Notes: generated from the letters alone by a model not told the origin. DNA of 64,000 nt from Magnetovibrio sp. PR-2 (GCF_036689815.1 NZ_JBAHUR010000002.1:394915-458914); one strand, 5' to 3'; positions 16,519-27,946 are shown, numbered from the stretch's first letter. Numbers and translations are program-made.

Positions 16519-17199
16519 TCACCAAGGAATCTCGGCACCATCATAATTGAAAAAGCGCCCGTTGTGCCCAGCTGTCGCACCGTCAATCACACCACGCATG
16601 CCGCGCACGCTTTCGGGGGCATCGATCAAGCCGTTGGGCCCGCCCATATCGGTGCGCACCCAGCCTGGGTGTAGGATGACACTGGTGATGCCTTGATCCG
16701 CAAAATCGTGAGCCGCGGATTTCATCACCGCGTTCACCCCGGCCTTTGACGAGCGATAGATGTAGCTGCCGCCGGACGAGTTGTCCGCCATGGAGCCCAT
16801 TTTGGAACTGAGCGTCGCAATCCGTTTGAGCCCGCTTTGTGCCACATGGGGCGCAAAGCACTGCACCACGCGCATCGGGGCCAAAACATTGGTGCGCAGA
16901 ACCGCTTCCCAAGCGTCATAATCCAGCGCGTCCAGACTGTAACCCTTGGGCCCATAAACGCCTGCGTTGGAAATCAAAACGTCAATGGCCGTGCCCGACA
17001 AATCGGCCGCGAGCTGTTCCACTGCGTCAAAATCGTTCACATCAAGCTTATAAACCGTCACGCCATCAATGGCGTTGAGTTCCGCCGCCAGCTCCGGCTG
17101 ACGACAGGTGGCGAGGACGCTCCAGCCGTCCTCTGCGTATTGGCGGACGAACTCCAGGCCCAAACCGCGGTTGGCTCCGGTTATGAGAACGTTGGGCAT
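16519..17199 (-). CDS. Short-chain dehydrogenase/reductase
   Basis: A 226-residue SDR with cofactor motif TGANRGLG (7-14), the NAG motif (78-80) and catalytic Tyr148-x-x-x-Lys152. Classical SDRs use NAD(P)(H) to oxidise or reduce carbonyl or alcohol groups; the substrate here is unknown. It resembles the sniffer-like SDRs, which act on carbonyl compounds. It starts 12 bases after the mgtE stop. Confidence 0.9.
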   Translation of the reverse strand: MPNVLITGANRGLGLEFVRQYAEDGWSVLATCRQPELAAELNAIDGVTVYKLDVNDFDAVEQLAADLSGTAIDVLISNAGVYGPKGYSLDALDYDAWEAVLRTNVLAPMRVVQCFAPHVAQSGLKRIATLSSKMGSMADNSSGGSYIYRSSKAGVNAVMKSAAHDFADQGITSVILHPGWVRTDMGGPNGLIDAPESVRGMRGVIDGATAGHNGRFFNYDGAEIPW

Positions 17200-17211
17200 A
17201 TTCCCCTCCCC

Positions 17212-18681
17212 TTACAGCAAGAACATCGCACCAAGGCCCAAAAAGACCAAGAAGCCGACGACGTCTGTCACGGTGGTCAAAAAGACACTAGACGCCACCG
17301 CCGGATCGATCCCGTGGCGATCCAGCGCGATGGGAATGATCGCCCCAAACAGGCCTGCGACAATCATGTTCACGATCATAGCGAGCCCGATGACAAGACC
17401 GATTTCGGGCGAGGAGAACCAGCCCCAGGCCACAGCGCCCATCAACACGGCAAAAACCACCCCGTTGATGACACCGACCAATATCTCTTTGCCGATTTGG
17501 CGCATGGCGTTGGTGGGGGTCAGTTCTTTGGTCGCCAGTGCACGCACGGCAACGGTCAAAGTCTGCGTGCCCGCATTGCCGCCCATGCTGGCCACGATGG
17601 GCATCAGAACCGCCAGCGCCACCACCTGTTCGATGGTGCCTTGGAAAAAGCCGATCACGACAGACGCCATGATGGCGGTGAGCAAGTTCACGAACAGCCA
17701 TGAAAAGCGCTGTTTGGTGGTGTCCAGTGTAGCGGAATACAAATCGTCTTCACGCACACCACCCAAGGCCAAGATATCTTCTTCGGCTTCTTCGTCGATG
17801 ATGTCGACCACGTCGTCAATGGTGATGATGCCGACCAAGCGGCCTTCGTCCCCCACCACAGGTGCGGACACCAAGTCGCGTTGACGGAACAGGAAGGCGA
17901 CTTCTTCTTGGTCCATGTCGACCGGAATCAGCTTCATCTTTTCGTGCATAATCTCGCCCACTTTGACCGGGCGCTTGCTTTGCAAAAGGGTCGAAAGCGG
18001 AACGCTGCCGACGGGTCTGTGACGCGGATCGACGATGATGATGTCGTAAAAGACGTTGGGCGTTTCCCATTCTTCCTGATCCGCAATCTCGCGCAGGAAA
18101 TCGATGGTTTCACCCACCGACCAAAATTGCGGCACGGTCATGACTTCGCGCTGCATCAAACGCCCAGCGGTTTCGTCTTCGAACGACAGGCCTTCTTCGA
18201 TCAAGGTGCGATCTGCGGGCGAGATGGCGTCGAGCACATGTTCTTGCTCGTGATCTTCCAGCTCATCGATAATCTCGACCGCGTCATCGGTATCGAGTTC
18301 CGAAACCATTTCGGCCACAGCGTCCAAGCCGACGATGTCCACCACTTCGTCGCGAACGGTTTCGTCCAGCTCGGTAAACACATCGGGGTCGAGAACATCG
18401 TGCGTGGCATCCAACAGCTGGCGGCGCTGTTCGGGGTGCAAGCGTTCGATCAAGTCGGCGGCGTCGGCAAAGTGCAGCGTGGCGACGCGTGTGCGCAAAC
18501 TCATCTCATCGCCAGCTTCCAACGCTTCGATGATGCCCCCCACGGCGTCTTCGTGCAGACCGTCGTAGGTCTCGCTGGGCTCAATGTCTTTGGGCAGAGT
18601 TAAGGGCTGGCCGCTGGCATCCACAAGCGGGATATCCACGGGCTCTTTTTCGTTTTTATCGTTTGGTATCAGATCGCTCAT
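17212..18681 (-). CDS. mgtE: Magnesium transporter MgtE
   Basis: A 489-residue MgtE: an N-terminal superhelical MgtE_N domain (about 50-160), paired CBS domains (about 165-300) that sense cytoplasmic Mg2+, and a C-terminal five-helix membrane domain (about 315-489) with the GGNAGTQT ion-path motif. It imports Mg2+ and closes when Mg2+ is high. Two adjacent starts (GTG 18684, ATG 18681) follow GGAGGTC; ATG is preferred by spacing. An acidic N-terminal tail of about 35 residues is typical. No magnesium riboswitch could be recognised in the short upstream gap. Confidence 0.97.
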   Translation of the reverse strand: MSDLIPNDKNEKEPVDIPLVDASGQPLTLPKDIEPSETYDGLHEDAVGGIIEALEAGDEMSLRTRVATLHFADAADLIERLHPEQRRQLLDATHDVLDPDVFTELDETVRDEVVDIVGLDAVAEMVSELDTDDAVEIIDELEDHEQEHVLDAISPADRTLIEEGLSFEDETAGRLMQREVMTVPQFWSVGETIDFLREIADQEEWETPNVFYDIIIVDPRHRPVGSVPLSTLLQSKRPVKVGEIMHEKMKLIPVDMDQEEVAFLFRQRDLVSAPVVGDEGRLVGIITIDDVVDIIDEEAEEDILALGGVREDDLYSATLDTTKQRFSWLFVNLLTAIMASVVIGFFQGTIEQVVALAVLMPIVASMGGNAGTQTLTVAVRALATKELTPTNAMRQIGKEILVGVINGVVFAVLMGAVAWGWFSSPEIGLVIGLAMIVNMIVAGLFGAIIPIALDRHGIDPAVASSVFLTTVTDVVGFLVFLGLGAMFLL

Positions 18682-18761
18682 CACGACCTCCGCCCCTAAG
18701 GATTCCGGCTCGCCCCCAACCTAAACAATTCCCCGTCGGCCCGCAACTGACAGCTCTGAGA

Positions 18762-18989
18762 TTAAGCACCATCGCCGCTGGAGATCACAAGAAAGGAGAA
18801 CAGCACATATAACGCCAGCATCGCCATGGCGATACGCTCAGCCAGCTTCTCCGCCTTTTTGGCCCCCAATTTGGGCTCAGCAATTTTGCGCACCCCCTCC
18901 AACATCACAAGGATTCCGACGACAGGGCCAATGATCCACAGCCACTTTTCAAGGCCAGTTGATTGGTCGATAGATTCAAATAGGGTCAT
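18762..18989 (-). CDS. Small membrane protein of unknown function
   Basis: A 75-residue protein with two predicted membrane helices (LWIIGPVVGILVMLEGV and IAMAMLALYVLFSFLVI) separated by a charged Lys/Ala-rich loop. No family is recognised. It lies between tRNA-Leu and mgtE on the minus strand and has AGACTTTCC-type weak ribosome signals only. Confidence 0.6.
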   Translation of the reverse strand: MTLFESIDQSTGLEKWLWIIGPVVGILVMLEGVRKIAEPKLGAKKAEKLAERIAMAMLALYVLFSFLVISSGDGA

Positions 18990-19068
18990 GGAAAGTCTCG
19001 GGTGATGGTTTGAAGGGGTTTGCAGATCATGTATTTGGCGAGCTTAGGGCCAAGCCCCTAAAACTCAA

Positions 19069-19105
19069 ACAAAAAACCCCACCCGGCTGTCCGGATGGGG
19101 GTTTT
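19069..19105 (-). terminator. Rho-independent terminator after tRNA-Leu
   Basis: On the minus strand a stem AAAACCCCCATCCGG paired with CCGGGTGGGGTTTT (one bulge, ACAG loop) is followed by TTTTTTG. It begins 3 bases after the tRNA 3' end. Confidence 0.85.
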
Positions 19106-19107
19106 AT

Positions 19108-19196
19108 TGGTGCGGTCGAGAAGACTCGAACTTCCACGGGATTTAACTCCCACAGCGACCTCAACGCTGCGCGTCTACCAGTTCCGCCACGACCGC
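19108..19196 (-). tRNA. tRNA-Leu (anticodon GAG)
   Basis: On the minus strand the 89-base sequence forms a class II cloverleaf: acceptor GCGGTCG/CGACCGC, a D arm with AACTGGTAGACGC, an anticodon arm CAGCG-TTGAGGT-CGCTG with anticodon GAG, a long variable arm (TGGGAG to CCCGT), a T arm AAGTTCGAGTCTT and encoded CCA. Long variable arm and anticodon agree on leucine. Confidence 0.95.
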
Positions 19197-19307
19197 ATAT
19201 ATCTGGTAGAACAACGCCCTGAAACAGAACGTTGCCTGCGGGGGGTATAGCGAATACTGTCAGCCCTTTCAAGCAAAGACGCACAAAACTGCAAAATTGA
19301 TCGAAAA

Positions 19308-19973
19308 ATGTCTCAAAACAACGACTTACCCTCGGTGCTCTGGCGCGTAACGGACGACTTACAAGACTATGAGACCGCCCACGACTTCATGGAAAGCCGT
19401 GTACAAGGCATTCGTGACGGGTCTGAGGGTGAAATCGTGTGGCTTTTGCAGCACCCGCCGCTCTATACAGCCGGCACCAGCGCGGACGCGGGCGATCTTT
19501 TGGACAGCGAGCGTTTCCCCGTGTTCGAAACCGGGCGCGGCGGTCAATACACCTATCACGGCCCGGGCCAACGCGTGGGTTACTTCATGCTGGATTTGAA
19601 AAACCACGGTTCCGACGTGCGTGCCTATGTCAACAAGCTGGAAGAAGTCATGATCCGCACCATCGCCGCATTTGGCGTTACGGGTGAACGGCGCGAAGGC
19701 CGTGTCGGCATCTGGGTCGAGCGCAGCAATGGGCGCGAAGACAAAATCGGCGCCATCGGCGTGCGGGTGCGCAAGTGGGTGAGCTTTCACGGGCTTGCGC
19801 TCAATGTCGAGCCGGATTTAAGCCACTTCGGCGGCATCGTGCCCTGCGGCATTTCAGAACACGGCGTGACGTCGCTTAGGGACCTCGGCGTCAAAGCCAC
19901 CATGGACGAGGTTGACGACGTGCTGCGCCTGACCTTTGAAACCGTGTTCGGACGGCAAACTGTGGTCGAGTAA
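19308..19973 (+). CDS. lipB: Octanoyl-[acyl-carrier-protein]-protein transferase
   Basis: A 221-residue LipB, which moves octanoyl from acyl carrier protein to lipoyl domains such as those of pyruvate dehydrogenase, the first step of lipoate formation. Visible landmarks are [12 protein letters not shown] (77-88), Lys146 in [10 protein letters not shown] and the acyl-enzyme Cys180 in GIVPCGIS. The length is normal. It is divergent from tRNA-Leu and starts at ATG 19308. Confidence 0.97.
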   Translation: MSQNNDLPSVLWRVTDDLQDYETAHDFMESRVQGIRDGSEGEIVWLLQHPPLYTAGTSADAGDLLDSERFPVFETGRGGQYTYHGPGQRVGYFMLDLKNHGSDVRAYVNKLEEVMIRTIAAFGVTGERREGRVGIWVERSNGREDKIGAIGVRVRKWVSFHGLALNVEPDLSHFGGIVPCGISEHGVTSLRDLGVKATMDEVDDVLRLTFETVFGRQTVVE

Positions 19974-20054
19974 ACGCAGCCGAGCATAGACGCCTTCGTT
20001 ATTTTTGCCTATCATACAAGCGGTTATAGGCTTTTCAGCCTGAATTCAAAAACC

Positions 20055-20609
20055 ATGGGGATGGAAGAGGGCACTTTGATCGGGTTTTTGCGCCGTTTCG
20101 CGTTGGCTATTTGTATCGCGACCCTCGCCAGTGGCGTCTGGGGCCATGCGCACGCCGACACGCCTGTCATGCCCTTGGCCCTGCCGACAGGCCAAGTTGT
20201 CTTAAGCATTCAGGGCAAAATTCAAAATCCGAACCAACCGCCCGCCGCCAACTTCGATATGGAGATGCTCAAACGGCTCACATCGACAACCCTTTCCACC
20301 CACACACCGTGGACCAACGGCTTGGTGCACTTCAAAGGCGTCACCGTTCGCGAACTGCTTCGCGTGGTCGCGGTGCATGGAACCCACGGAGAATTTTCCG
20401 CACTCAACGACTATACGGTCAAAATACCGTTGTCGGACTTTGACACGTATGACGCCATTGTCGCCTATGAAATGAACGACGCGCCCATGAGCCGACGCGA
20501 AAAAGGGCCCTTGTGGTTGATCTACCCCATGGACGCCCATGACATGTTACGCACGCCGCGCTATCGCGATCGTATGGTCTGGCAACTACGCACGATAACG
20601 GTTCAATAA
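20055..20609 (+). CDS. Exported SUOX-fold (molybdopterin-oxidoreductase-like) protein
   Basis: A 184-residue exported protein: signal peptide ending near HAHAD, then a single domain like the molybdopterin-binding fold of sulfite oxidase family proteins (GLVHFKGVTVRELL, VKIPLSDF, GPLWLIYPMD, MVWQLRTI). These short versions keep the fold but lack the cofactor cysteine, and often sit next to sensor kinases or diguanylate cyclases. The start is uncertain: ATG 20055, ATG 20061 or TTG 20076 (good GGAAGAGG spacing). It is followed at 15 bases by a sensor kinase, so a ligand-binding or signalling role is likely. Confidence 0.75.
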   Translation: MGMEEGTLIGFLRRFALAICIATLASGVWGHAHADTPVMPLALPTGQVVLSIQGKIQNPNQPPAANFDMEMLKRLTSTTLSTHTPWTNGLVHFKGVTVRELLRVVAVHGTHGEFSALNDYTVKIPLSDFDTYDAIVAYEMNDAPMSRREKGPLWLIYPMDAHDMLRTPRYRDRMVWQLRTITVQ

Positions 20610-20624
20610 GCCTGGGGGAGACGT

Positions 20625-22043
<1,419 letters not shown>

Positions 22044-23186
22044 GGCTCTACCCGTGCCAGAACCTTTTAAAAATCTATTCAACGTTCAGCTGATTGAAGG
22101 TTTGGGCGGTCATTTAAAACGCGTCCACCCACCGTTCGACGTCAAAGGATTCATCGCATACTGCACCAACGGCTTAGACGCGCTGGAGCTCAAAGAACGT
22201 TCTGCCCACATCACGGATGGGTTGGAGCAGTTCCTACCTCAAGCATTTGAAGCCGCTGTTACGGTTATGATCGACAGCCTCGACCCGCAAACGGATGCTC
22301 CCCTGGACGCAACGGATAGCACCTCTACGCCCGATGGTGTGCGCGGTTGGGCCATCATGTCCATGGCGGACTATGTCGCACGCCACGGACAAGAGAACGT
22401 CTCTTTGTCCTTAAACGCCTTAAAAGACATGACCTCCCGCTTTTCGTCCGAATTCGCCATCCGTCCGTTTTTGTTGAGCCACCCAACCGAAACGCTCAAA
22501 GCCATGGCAAAATGGCAGAAAGACCCTAACGAACATGTTCGCCGTCTGGTCAGCGAAGGGTCTCGCACCCGCCTGCCCTGGGGCATACAGCTCAAACCTT
22601 TCATCGCAGACCCTGCCCCGGTTTTAAAATTGCTGGAGGGTCTGAAAGACGACCCATCGGAATACGTCCGCCGTTCGGTGGCGAACAACTTAAACGACAT
22701 TTCCAAAGACAACCCCGACGTTGCCGCCCGCACGGCTCAAGCTTGGATAAAAGGTGCTGATGAAAACCGAAAACGCCTGATCCGTCACGCGTTGCGCACG
22801 TTGATCAAGGCCGGACATCCGGCTGCCCTGAAAGCTTTGGGCTATGGCAAACCGAAGGTGCGTGTCGAAACCTTTTCCATCTCCACACCCCGTGTGCAAT
22901 TGGGTGAGGCGGTAGACTTTGAGTTCACCCTCGCCTCCTCCACAAAAAACGCCCAACCGCTGATCATCGACTACGCCATCCACCACATGCGTGCCAACGG
23001 CAAAACCAGCCCGAAGGTGTTTAAGTGGAAGACTGTGGAATTGAAAGGCGGCGAAAGCCTCACCATCTCCAAACGTCACAACATCAAGCCTGTCACCACG
23101 CGCAAATATTATTCGGGGACACATAAAGTGGAGGTTTTGGTGAATGGGGTATCTTTGGGGGTTGCGAAGTTTGAACTCGACGCTGA

Positions 23187-23471
23187 CTAACACGTTTCGC
23201 GCAGCTCAAAATCGTCCTCATTTGGCACATCCGCATCCGACAGCTCCACGCCCGTCACGTTTGCCAAGGGCGGGCCTTTTTGGCATGCCATCGCCATGTC
23301 TTTGATTTGCTGAGACGTGCCGCAGAATACGGCTTCGACTGTGCCATCGCGGCGATTGCGCACCCAGCCTTTGAGACCCAGCTTGCGCGCCGTCTTTTGC
23401 GTCCAGGCGCGATACCACACACCCTGCACCCGGCCAGAGATAATGGCGTGCTGCGCCACAAGATCGCTCAT
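23187..23471 (-). CDS. Acylphosphatase
   Basis: A 94-residue acylphosphatase that hydrolyses carboxyl-phosphate bonds in small acyl phosphates. The phosphate-binding loop GRVQGVWYR (13-21) with catalytic Arg21 and the second signature GWVRNRRDGTVEA with Asn39 are intact. ATG 23471 is used because the upstream extension overlaps the neighbour. Its stop overlaps the convergent AlkC gene by four bases. It directly follows a degenerate paralogue. Confidence 0.93.
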   Translation of the reverse strand: MSDLVAQHAIISGRVQGVWYRAWTQKTARKLGLKGWVRNRRDGTVEAVFCGTSQQIKDMAMACQKGPPLANVTGVELSDADVPNEDDFELRETC

Positions 23472-23473
23472 AC

Positions 23474-23887
23474 TCACATCCCCGCCGGGGTTAAGTGGTG
23501 AAAGCCCTGCCACATGGGCTCATCGCCCTTCATGGGCACCTCTTCGACTAACAACATGTCCACCGGACGTGGGCCGTCTTGCAGGTACTCCAGCATCTGG
23601 CGCACATCGCCTTCTTCTCCGGCGAGCAAGATATCCATATCGTGGTTTTCGTTGGACCGCGCCCAACCATCCAAGTGCAACGTGGTGGCTTCTTCCACCA
23701 GCCAGCGCACAAAAACGTCGGAATGCACCAATCCACGTGCATGCAGACGGACAACTTTATCGTGGTGTTGGAATTGACGTTTAGGGCCTTGGTGATGACG
23801 GACACGTTCGCGTTTGGCGCGCCGGGGACGTTTTTCCTCCGGTCGTTCAAACGGGATGACGTTATCTTCTTCGTGCTCGTCGGCCAT
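23474..23887 (-). CDS. Degenerate acylphosphatase-like protein
   Basis: A 137-residue protein with a basic, His/Arg-rich leader (about 1-42), then a domain that aligns without gaps to the adjacent acylphosphatase: Gly52 and Val54 match the loop, and LHLDGWARS matches LGLKGWVRN. The catalytic Arg is Val60 and the catalytic Asn is Ser78, so hydrolysis is not expected. ATG 23887 is chosen because residues upstream in this frame lie across a likely promoter. It may be a binding or regulatory domain derived by duplication. Confidence 0.7.
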   Translation of the reverse strand: MADEHEEDNVIPFERPEEKRPRRAKRERVRHHQGPKRQFQHHDKVVRLHARGLVHSDVFVRWLVEEATTLHLDGWARSNENHDMDILLAGEEGDVRQMLEYLQDGPRPVDMLLVEEVPMKGDEPMWQGFHHLTPAGM

Positions 23888-23970
23888 AAATCCCCTGAGG
23901 TCGGTGTGGATACCCGACTCCCATTGTAAGGGATTCGCCCCCTCTTCCCCACATTTTTTCAAAACGGCAC

Positions 23971-24009
23971 AAAAAAGCCCCGCAATTCCGAAGAACCCGG
24001 GGCTTTTAT
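23971..24009. terminator. Rho-independent terminator after pccA
   Basis: AAAAGCCCCG (23973-23982) pairs with CGGGGCTTTT (23998-24007); on the minus strand, the direction of pccA, the stem is followed by TTTTTTG. It separates pccA from the acylphosphatase pair. Confidence 0.85.
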
Positions 24010-24024
24010 GATCTAGGAGCTCAC

Positions 24025-26112
24025 TTATTCAAACGACAAGATCACCTGGTCCACAGCCAAGCTGTCGCCCGGCTTGGCAGATACGTCTTTGACCGTGCCG
24101 TCTTGCGTCGCGCGCATGACGTTTTCCATCTTCATGGCTTCGATCACGGCTAGCTCTTCGCCCGCTTTGACCTCTTGGCCGACTTCGACGGAGACCGACA
24201 GCAACAAGCCCGGCATCGGCGACATCAGCAGTTTGGAGGTATCGGGCGGCAGTTTGATCGGCATGTGCTTGTAAAGCTCTGCACCCGTAGCAGACATCAC
24301 CCGTACATCGGCTTGAGAGCCAGCGTGCAGCAAGCGATAGCCCACCGCCAAGCGATCACATTGAATAATCACGTCGACGCCGTTCACGGTGCCCGTAAAC
24401 ACGGCATCGGCCAATTGCCAATCAGAGCGCACTTCGATGGTCTGCTTGGTGTAACCGCGCGCCGAGATGTTGATATCCCAACCGCCGTCCACAGCCTCGA
24501 CACTCACTGGAATGTGCTTTTTATCGACCAAAGCGATCCAGTCTTTGGACACTTGACGTTCGTGCCCGCCTTGCTGACCGCTGATGGACGCGGCACGGGC
24601 TTGATAGCCACAGTGCATAGCTGTCGCGACCGCAACGAAGATGGCCGGGTTGTCGTGCACCACGTCGGATGCATGGAAGCCGTCGGGGTATTCTTCGGCG
24701 ATGAAGCCCGTAGACAGGTTGCCTTTGACGAAACGGTCGTGGTTCATCAACGCGGACAAGAACGCAATGTTGTGCTGAACGCCGCGGATGTAATAGCCGT
24801 CCAACGCTTGGCGCATGTTCATAATCGCCGTGTCACGATCCGCACCGTAGGTCACCAGCTTGGCGATCATGGGATCGTAGTGCATGGAAATCTCGCCGCC
24901 TTCATAGACGCCGGTGTCCACACGCACATCGTCACCTTCAGGGGCTTTGTAGCGGCTCAAACGGCCGATGGAAGGCAAGAAGTTGCGGAACGGGTCTTCG
25001 GCGTAAACGCGCGATTCAATGGACCAGCCTTCCAGCTTCACGTCGTCTTGGCTGATCGGCAGTTTTTCGCCTGCCGCCACACGGATCATCATCTCAACCA
25101 AATCGAGGCCCGTGATGTATTCCGTCACCGGGTGTTCCACCTGCAGACGCGTGTTCATTTCCAAGAAGTAGAAGTTCTTTTCTTGGTCAACAATGAACTC
25201 GACCGTACCGGCGGACACGTATTTCACAGCCTTGGCAAGTGCGACGGATTCTTCACCCATGGCTTTGCGGGTTTCAGGGTCGATGAACGGCGACGGTGCT
25301 TCTTCAATCACCTTTTGGTGGCGACGCTGAATGGAGCATTCTCGTTCATTCAAGTACACCACGTTGCCGTGTTGGTCGGCCATCACCTGGATTTCGATGT
25401 GACGCGGGTTGACGATGAATTTTTCAATAAACACACGGTCATCACCAAAGGACGATTTAGCTTCGCGCACAGCGGACACAAATGCTTCTTTCAAATCGGC
25501 ATCGTTCTCGCAAACGCGCATGCCTTTGCCGCCACCACCGGCAGAAGCTTTCAGCATCACCGGATAGCCAACGTCGCCAGCGACCTTTTTGGCTTCTTTG
25601 AAGTCTTGCAGCGCTTTGGTGTAGCCCGGAACGGTGGACACACCGGCTTTTTCAGCCAGCTTTTTGGATTCGATCTTATCGCCCATGGCTTTGATGGCCA
25701 GTTCGTTCGGACCGATGAACGCAACGCCTTCGCGTTTCAGCTTGCGGCAAAACTCAGAATTTTCTGACAAGAAGCCATAGCCCGGGTGAACCGCTTCGGC
25801 TTTGGACTTCTTGATCACCTCCATGATTTTGTCGACACGCAGGTAGCTTTCCGAAGACGCTGCCGGGCCGATGCAATATGCTTCGTCGGCTTGTAAGACG
25901 TGCAAAGCATCGCGGTCGGCTTCGGAATACACCGCGACCGTTTTGATGCCCATGGCCTTCGCCGTTTTGATCACGCGGCATGCGATCTCGCCACGGTTGG
26001 CGATGAGGATTTTCTTGAACATTTTGGCACGCTTGGGCGCAGCTTTTTTCTTCGCTGCGGCCTTCTTAGCGGGCTTTTTAACTGCCTTTGTTGCAGACTT
26101 TTTGGCAGACAT
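24025..26112 (-). CDS. pccA: Propionyl-CoA carboxylase alpha subunit (biotin carboxylase plus biotin carrier)
   Basis: A 695-residue subunit that carboxylates its own biotin with ATP and bicarbonate and, with PccB, turns propionyl-CoA into methylmalonyl-CoA. The biotin carboxylase domain starts at MFKKILIANRGEIACRV, the Gly-rich ATP loop is KASAGGGGKGM, a BT-type linker follows, and the biotin is expected on the Lys of EAMKMENV (about residue 661). Start 26112 adds a 30-residue Lys/Ala-rich leader before MFKK; ATG 26022 would give the classic start but has no ribosome site. The alternative names (acetyl- or methylcrotonyl-CoA carboxylase) are less likely given the PccB partner. Confidence 0.93.
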   Translation of the reverse strand: MSAKKSATKAVKKPAKKAAAKKKAAPKRAKMFKKILIANRGEIACRVIKTAKAMGIKTVAVYSEADRDALHVLQADEAYCIGPAASSESYLRVDKIMEVIKKSKAEAVHPGYGFLSENSEFCRKLKREGVAFIGPNELAIKAMGDKIESKKLAEKAGVSTVPGYTKALQDFKEAKKVAGDVGYPVMLKASAGGGGKGMRVCENDADLKEAFVSAVREAKSSFGDDRVFIEKFIVNPRHIEIQVMADQHGNVVYLNERECSIQRRHQKVIEEAPSPFIDPETRKAMGEESVALAKAVKYVSAGTVEFIVDQEKNFYFLEMNTRLQVEHPVTEYITGLDLVEMMIRVAAGEKLPISQDDVKLEGWSIESRVYAEDPFRNFLPSIGRLSRYKAPEGDDVRVDTGVYEGGEISMHYDPMIAKLVTYGADRDTAIMNMRQALDGYYIRGVQHNIAFLSALMNHDRFVKGNLSTGFIAEEYPDGFHASDVVHDNPAIFVAVATAMHCGYQARAASISGQQGGHERQVSKDWIALVDKKHIPVSVEAVDGGWDINISARGYTKQTIEVRSDWQLADAVFTGTVNGVDVIIQCDRLAVGYRLLHAGSQADVRVMSATGAELYKHMPIKLPPDTSKLLMSPMPGLLLSVSVEVGQEVKAGEELAVIEAMKMENVMRATQDGTVKDVSAKPGDSLAVDQVILSFE

Positions 26113-26165
26113 TGTGAGATCCCTTCTCAACTTTGCGTCCGACGCCCCCGCGCCGGACGACGTCA

Positions 26166-26384
26166 TCAATCTTGATCGTTAAACAACGACATTACAGTCT
26201 TGGCTCTGGGAACGATGTAAAAACCGCCGACGATCAGCACCAGCAAGAACCAAGGAACCGCAGGGGTGTAAGTGATGTTGGCATAAATCGCCAAATACAC
26301 TGCGGCGAAGTACGCCACCACCAAACCGCCGAAACGGCCCAGTTCCTTTGAGTTCTCTTTGCGCTGTTGATCGTCCAAGGTCAT
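26166..26384 (-). CDS. Small two-helix membrane protein between pccB and pccA
   Basis: A 72-residue protein with a charged N-terminus (DDQQRKENSKELG), two membrane helices (VVAYFAAVYLAIYANI and WFLLVLIVGGFYIV) and a short basic-acidic tail. No family is recognised. It sits 29 bases after pccB and 53 bases before pccA, all on the minus strand, so it belongs to the same operon. Whether it relates to the carboxylase or is an unrelated passenger cannot be told. Confidence 0.6.
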   Translation of the reverse strand: MTLDDQQRKENSKELGRFGGLVVAYFAAVYLAIYANITYTPAVPWFLLVLIVGGFYIVPRAKTVMSLFNDQD

Positions 26385-26413
26385 TCATTGAACTCCCATC
26401 ACACCAAAATCGC

Positions 26414-27946
26414 TTACAACGGAATGTTGCCGTGTTTCTTCCACGGATTTTCGACATTTTTGTCTTTCAACATTCTGAGCGAACGCGAAATGCGCACACG
26501 CGTGTTGTGTGGCATGATCACGTCGTCGATAAAGCCCCGGCGACCCGCAACGAACGGGTTGGCGAAAGCTTTGCGATACTCTTCGGTGCGTGCCTCGATC
26601 TTGGCGGTGTCTTTCAAGTCGGCGCGGAAGATGATTTCCACAGCGCCCTTGGGACCCATCACAGCGATCTCAGCCGTCGGCCATGCGAAGTTCACGTCAC
26701 CGCGCAAGTGCTTGGAGCTCATCACGTCATAGGCACCACCGTAAGCTTTACGCGTGATCACGGTGACCTTCGGCACGGTGGCTTCGGTATAAGCATACAG
26801 AAGCTTCGCGCCGTGGGTGATAATGCCGCCATGCTCTTGGGACGTGCCCGGCATGAAGCCCGGAACGTCGACGAACGTGACGATGGGAATGTTGAAGGAA
26901 TCACAGAAGCGAACAAAGCGTGCTGCCTTGAGCGAGCTGTTGATGTCCAAACAACCCGCCAAAACCATAGGCTGGTTGGCAACAACGCCGACCGTGGAGC
27001 CTTCGATGCGAGCAAAGCCGATGATGATGTTTTCGGCGTATTTCGGCATCAGTTCGAAGAAATCACCTTCGTCGACGACTTTTTCGATCAGCTCTTTCAT
27101 ATCGTAAGGCTTGTTGGGATTGTCGGGGATGATGGTATCCAACGACATTTCCACGCGGTTCGGGCTGTCCGGGGTCGGACGCACCGGCGGCTTTTCTTTG
27201 TTGTTGGCCGGCAAGAAGTCGACAAAGCGGCGCAAGTACAACAATGCCTCTGCGTCGTTTTCAAAGGCGTTGTGCGCCACACCGGATTTCGCCGTGTGTG
27301 CGGATGCACCGCCCAGTTCTTCTTGGGTGACTTCTTCGTGGGTCACGGTTTTGACCACATCGGGGCCGGTCACGAACATGTAGGACGTGTCTTCGACCAT
27401 AAAGATGAAGTCGGTCATGGCCGGAGAGTACACCGCGCCACCGGCGCAGGGCCCCATGATCACAGAAATCTGCGGGATCACGCCGGACGCCAGCACGTTG
27501 CGTGTAAAGACGTCTGCGTAGCCAGCCAGAGAATCAATGCCCTCCTGGATACGTGCGCCGCCGGAATCGTTCAAGCCGATGACCGGCGCGCCAACTTTCA
27601 TGGCTTGGTCCATGATCTTGACGATCTTGTCCGCGTGCGTTTGGCTGAGCGATCCGCCGAAGACTGTAAAGTCTTGGCTAAAGACAAAGATCAAGCGGCC
27701 ATTGATGGTGCCATAGCCCGTCACAACGCCGTCACCCGGAATAGAGTTTTTCTCCATACCGAAATCGGTGCATTTGTGCTCCACGAACATGTCCCATTCT
27801 TCGAAAGAACCGGGGTCGAGCAAAAGCTCAAGCCGTTCGCGGGCTGTCAACTTGCCCTTGGAATGCTGGTTGTCAATGCGTCGTTGCCCGCCACCGAGGC
27901 GCGCTTGCTCGCGTCGCTTTTCGAGTTCTTCAATAATATCGTGCAC
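26414..27946 (-). CDS. pccB: Propionyl-CoA carboxylase beta subunit
   Basis: A 510-residue carboxyltransferase that moves CO2 from biotin to propionyl-CoA. Crotonase-fold features are present: the acyl-CoA site [13 protein letters not shown], the [13 protein letters not shown] oxyanion segment and the second-half [19 protein letters not shown]. The specificity is inferred from overall similarity to PccB-type proteins ([18 protein letters not shown] start). GTG 27946 is the likely start with GGGGA upstream. It heads the operon with the small membrane protein and pccA. Confidence 0.94.
   Translation of the reverse strand: MHDIIEELEKRREQARLGGGQRRIDNQHSKGKLTARERLELLLDPGSFEEWDMFVEHKCTDFGMEKNSIPGDGVVTGYGTINGRLIFVFSQDFTVFGGSLSQTHADKIVKIMDQAMKVGAPVIGLNDSGGARIQEGIDSLAGYADVFTRNVLASGVIPQISVIMGPCAGGAVYSPAMTDFIFMVEDTSYMFVTGPDVVKTVTHEEVTQEELGGASAHTAKSGVAHNAFENDAEALLYLRRFVDFLPANNKEKPPVRPTPDSPNRVEMSLDTIIPDNPNKPYDMKELIEKVVDEGDFFELMPKYAENIIIGFARIEGSTVGVVANQPMVLAGCLDINSSLKAARFVRFCDSFNIPIVTFVDVPGFMPGTSQEHGGIITHGAKLLYAYTEATVPKVTVITRKAYGGAYDVMSSKHLRGDVNFAWPTAEIAVMGPKGAVEIIFRADLKDTAKIEARTEEYRKAFANPFVAGRRGFIDDVIMPHNTRVRISRSLRMLKDKNVENPWKKHGNIPL

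Noticed and set aside
24175..25767. 530-codon open frame on the plus strand
   Set aside because: It is fully antisense to the conserved biotin carboxylase domain of pccA, and shows no recognisable domain.
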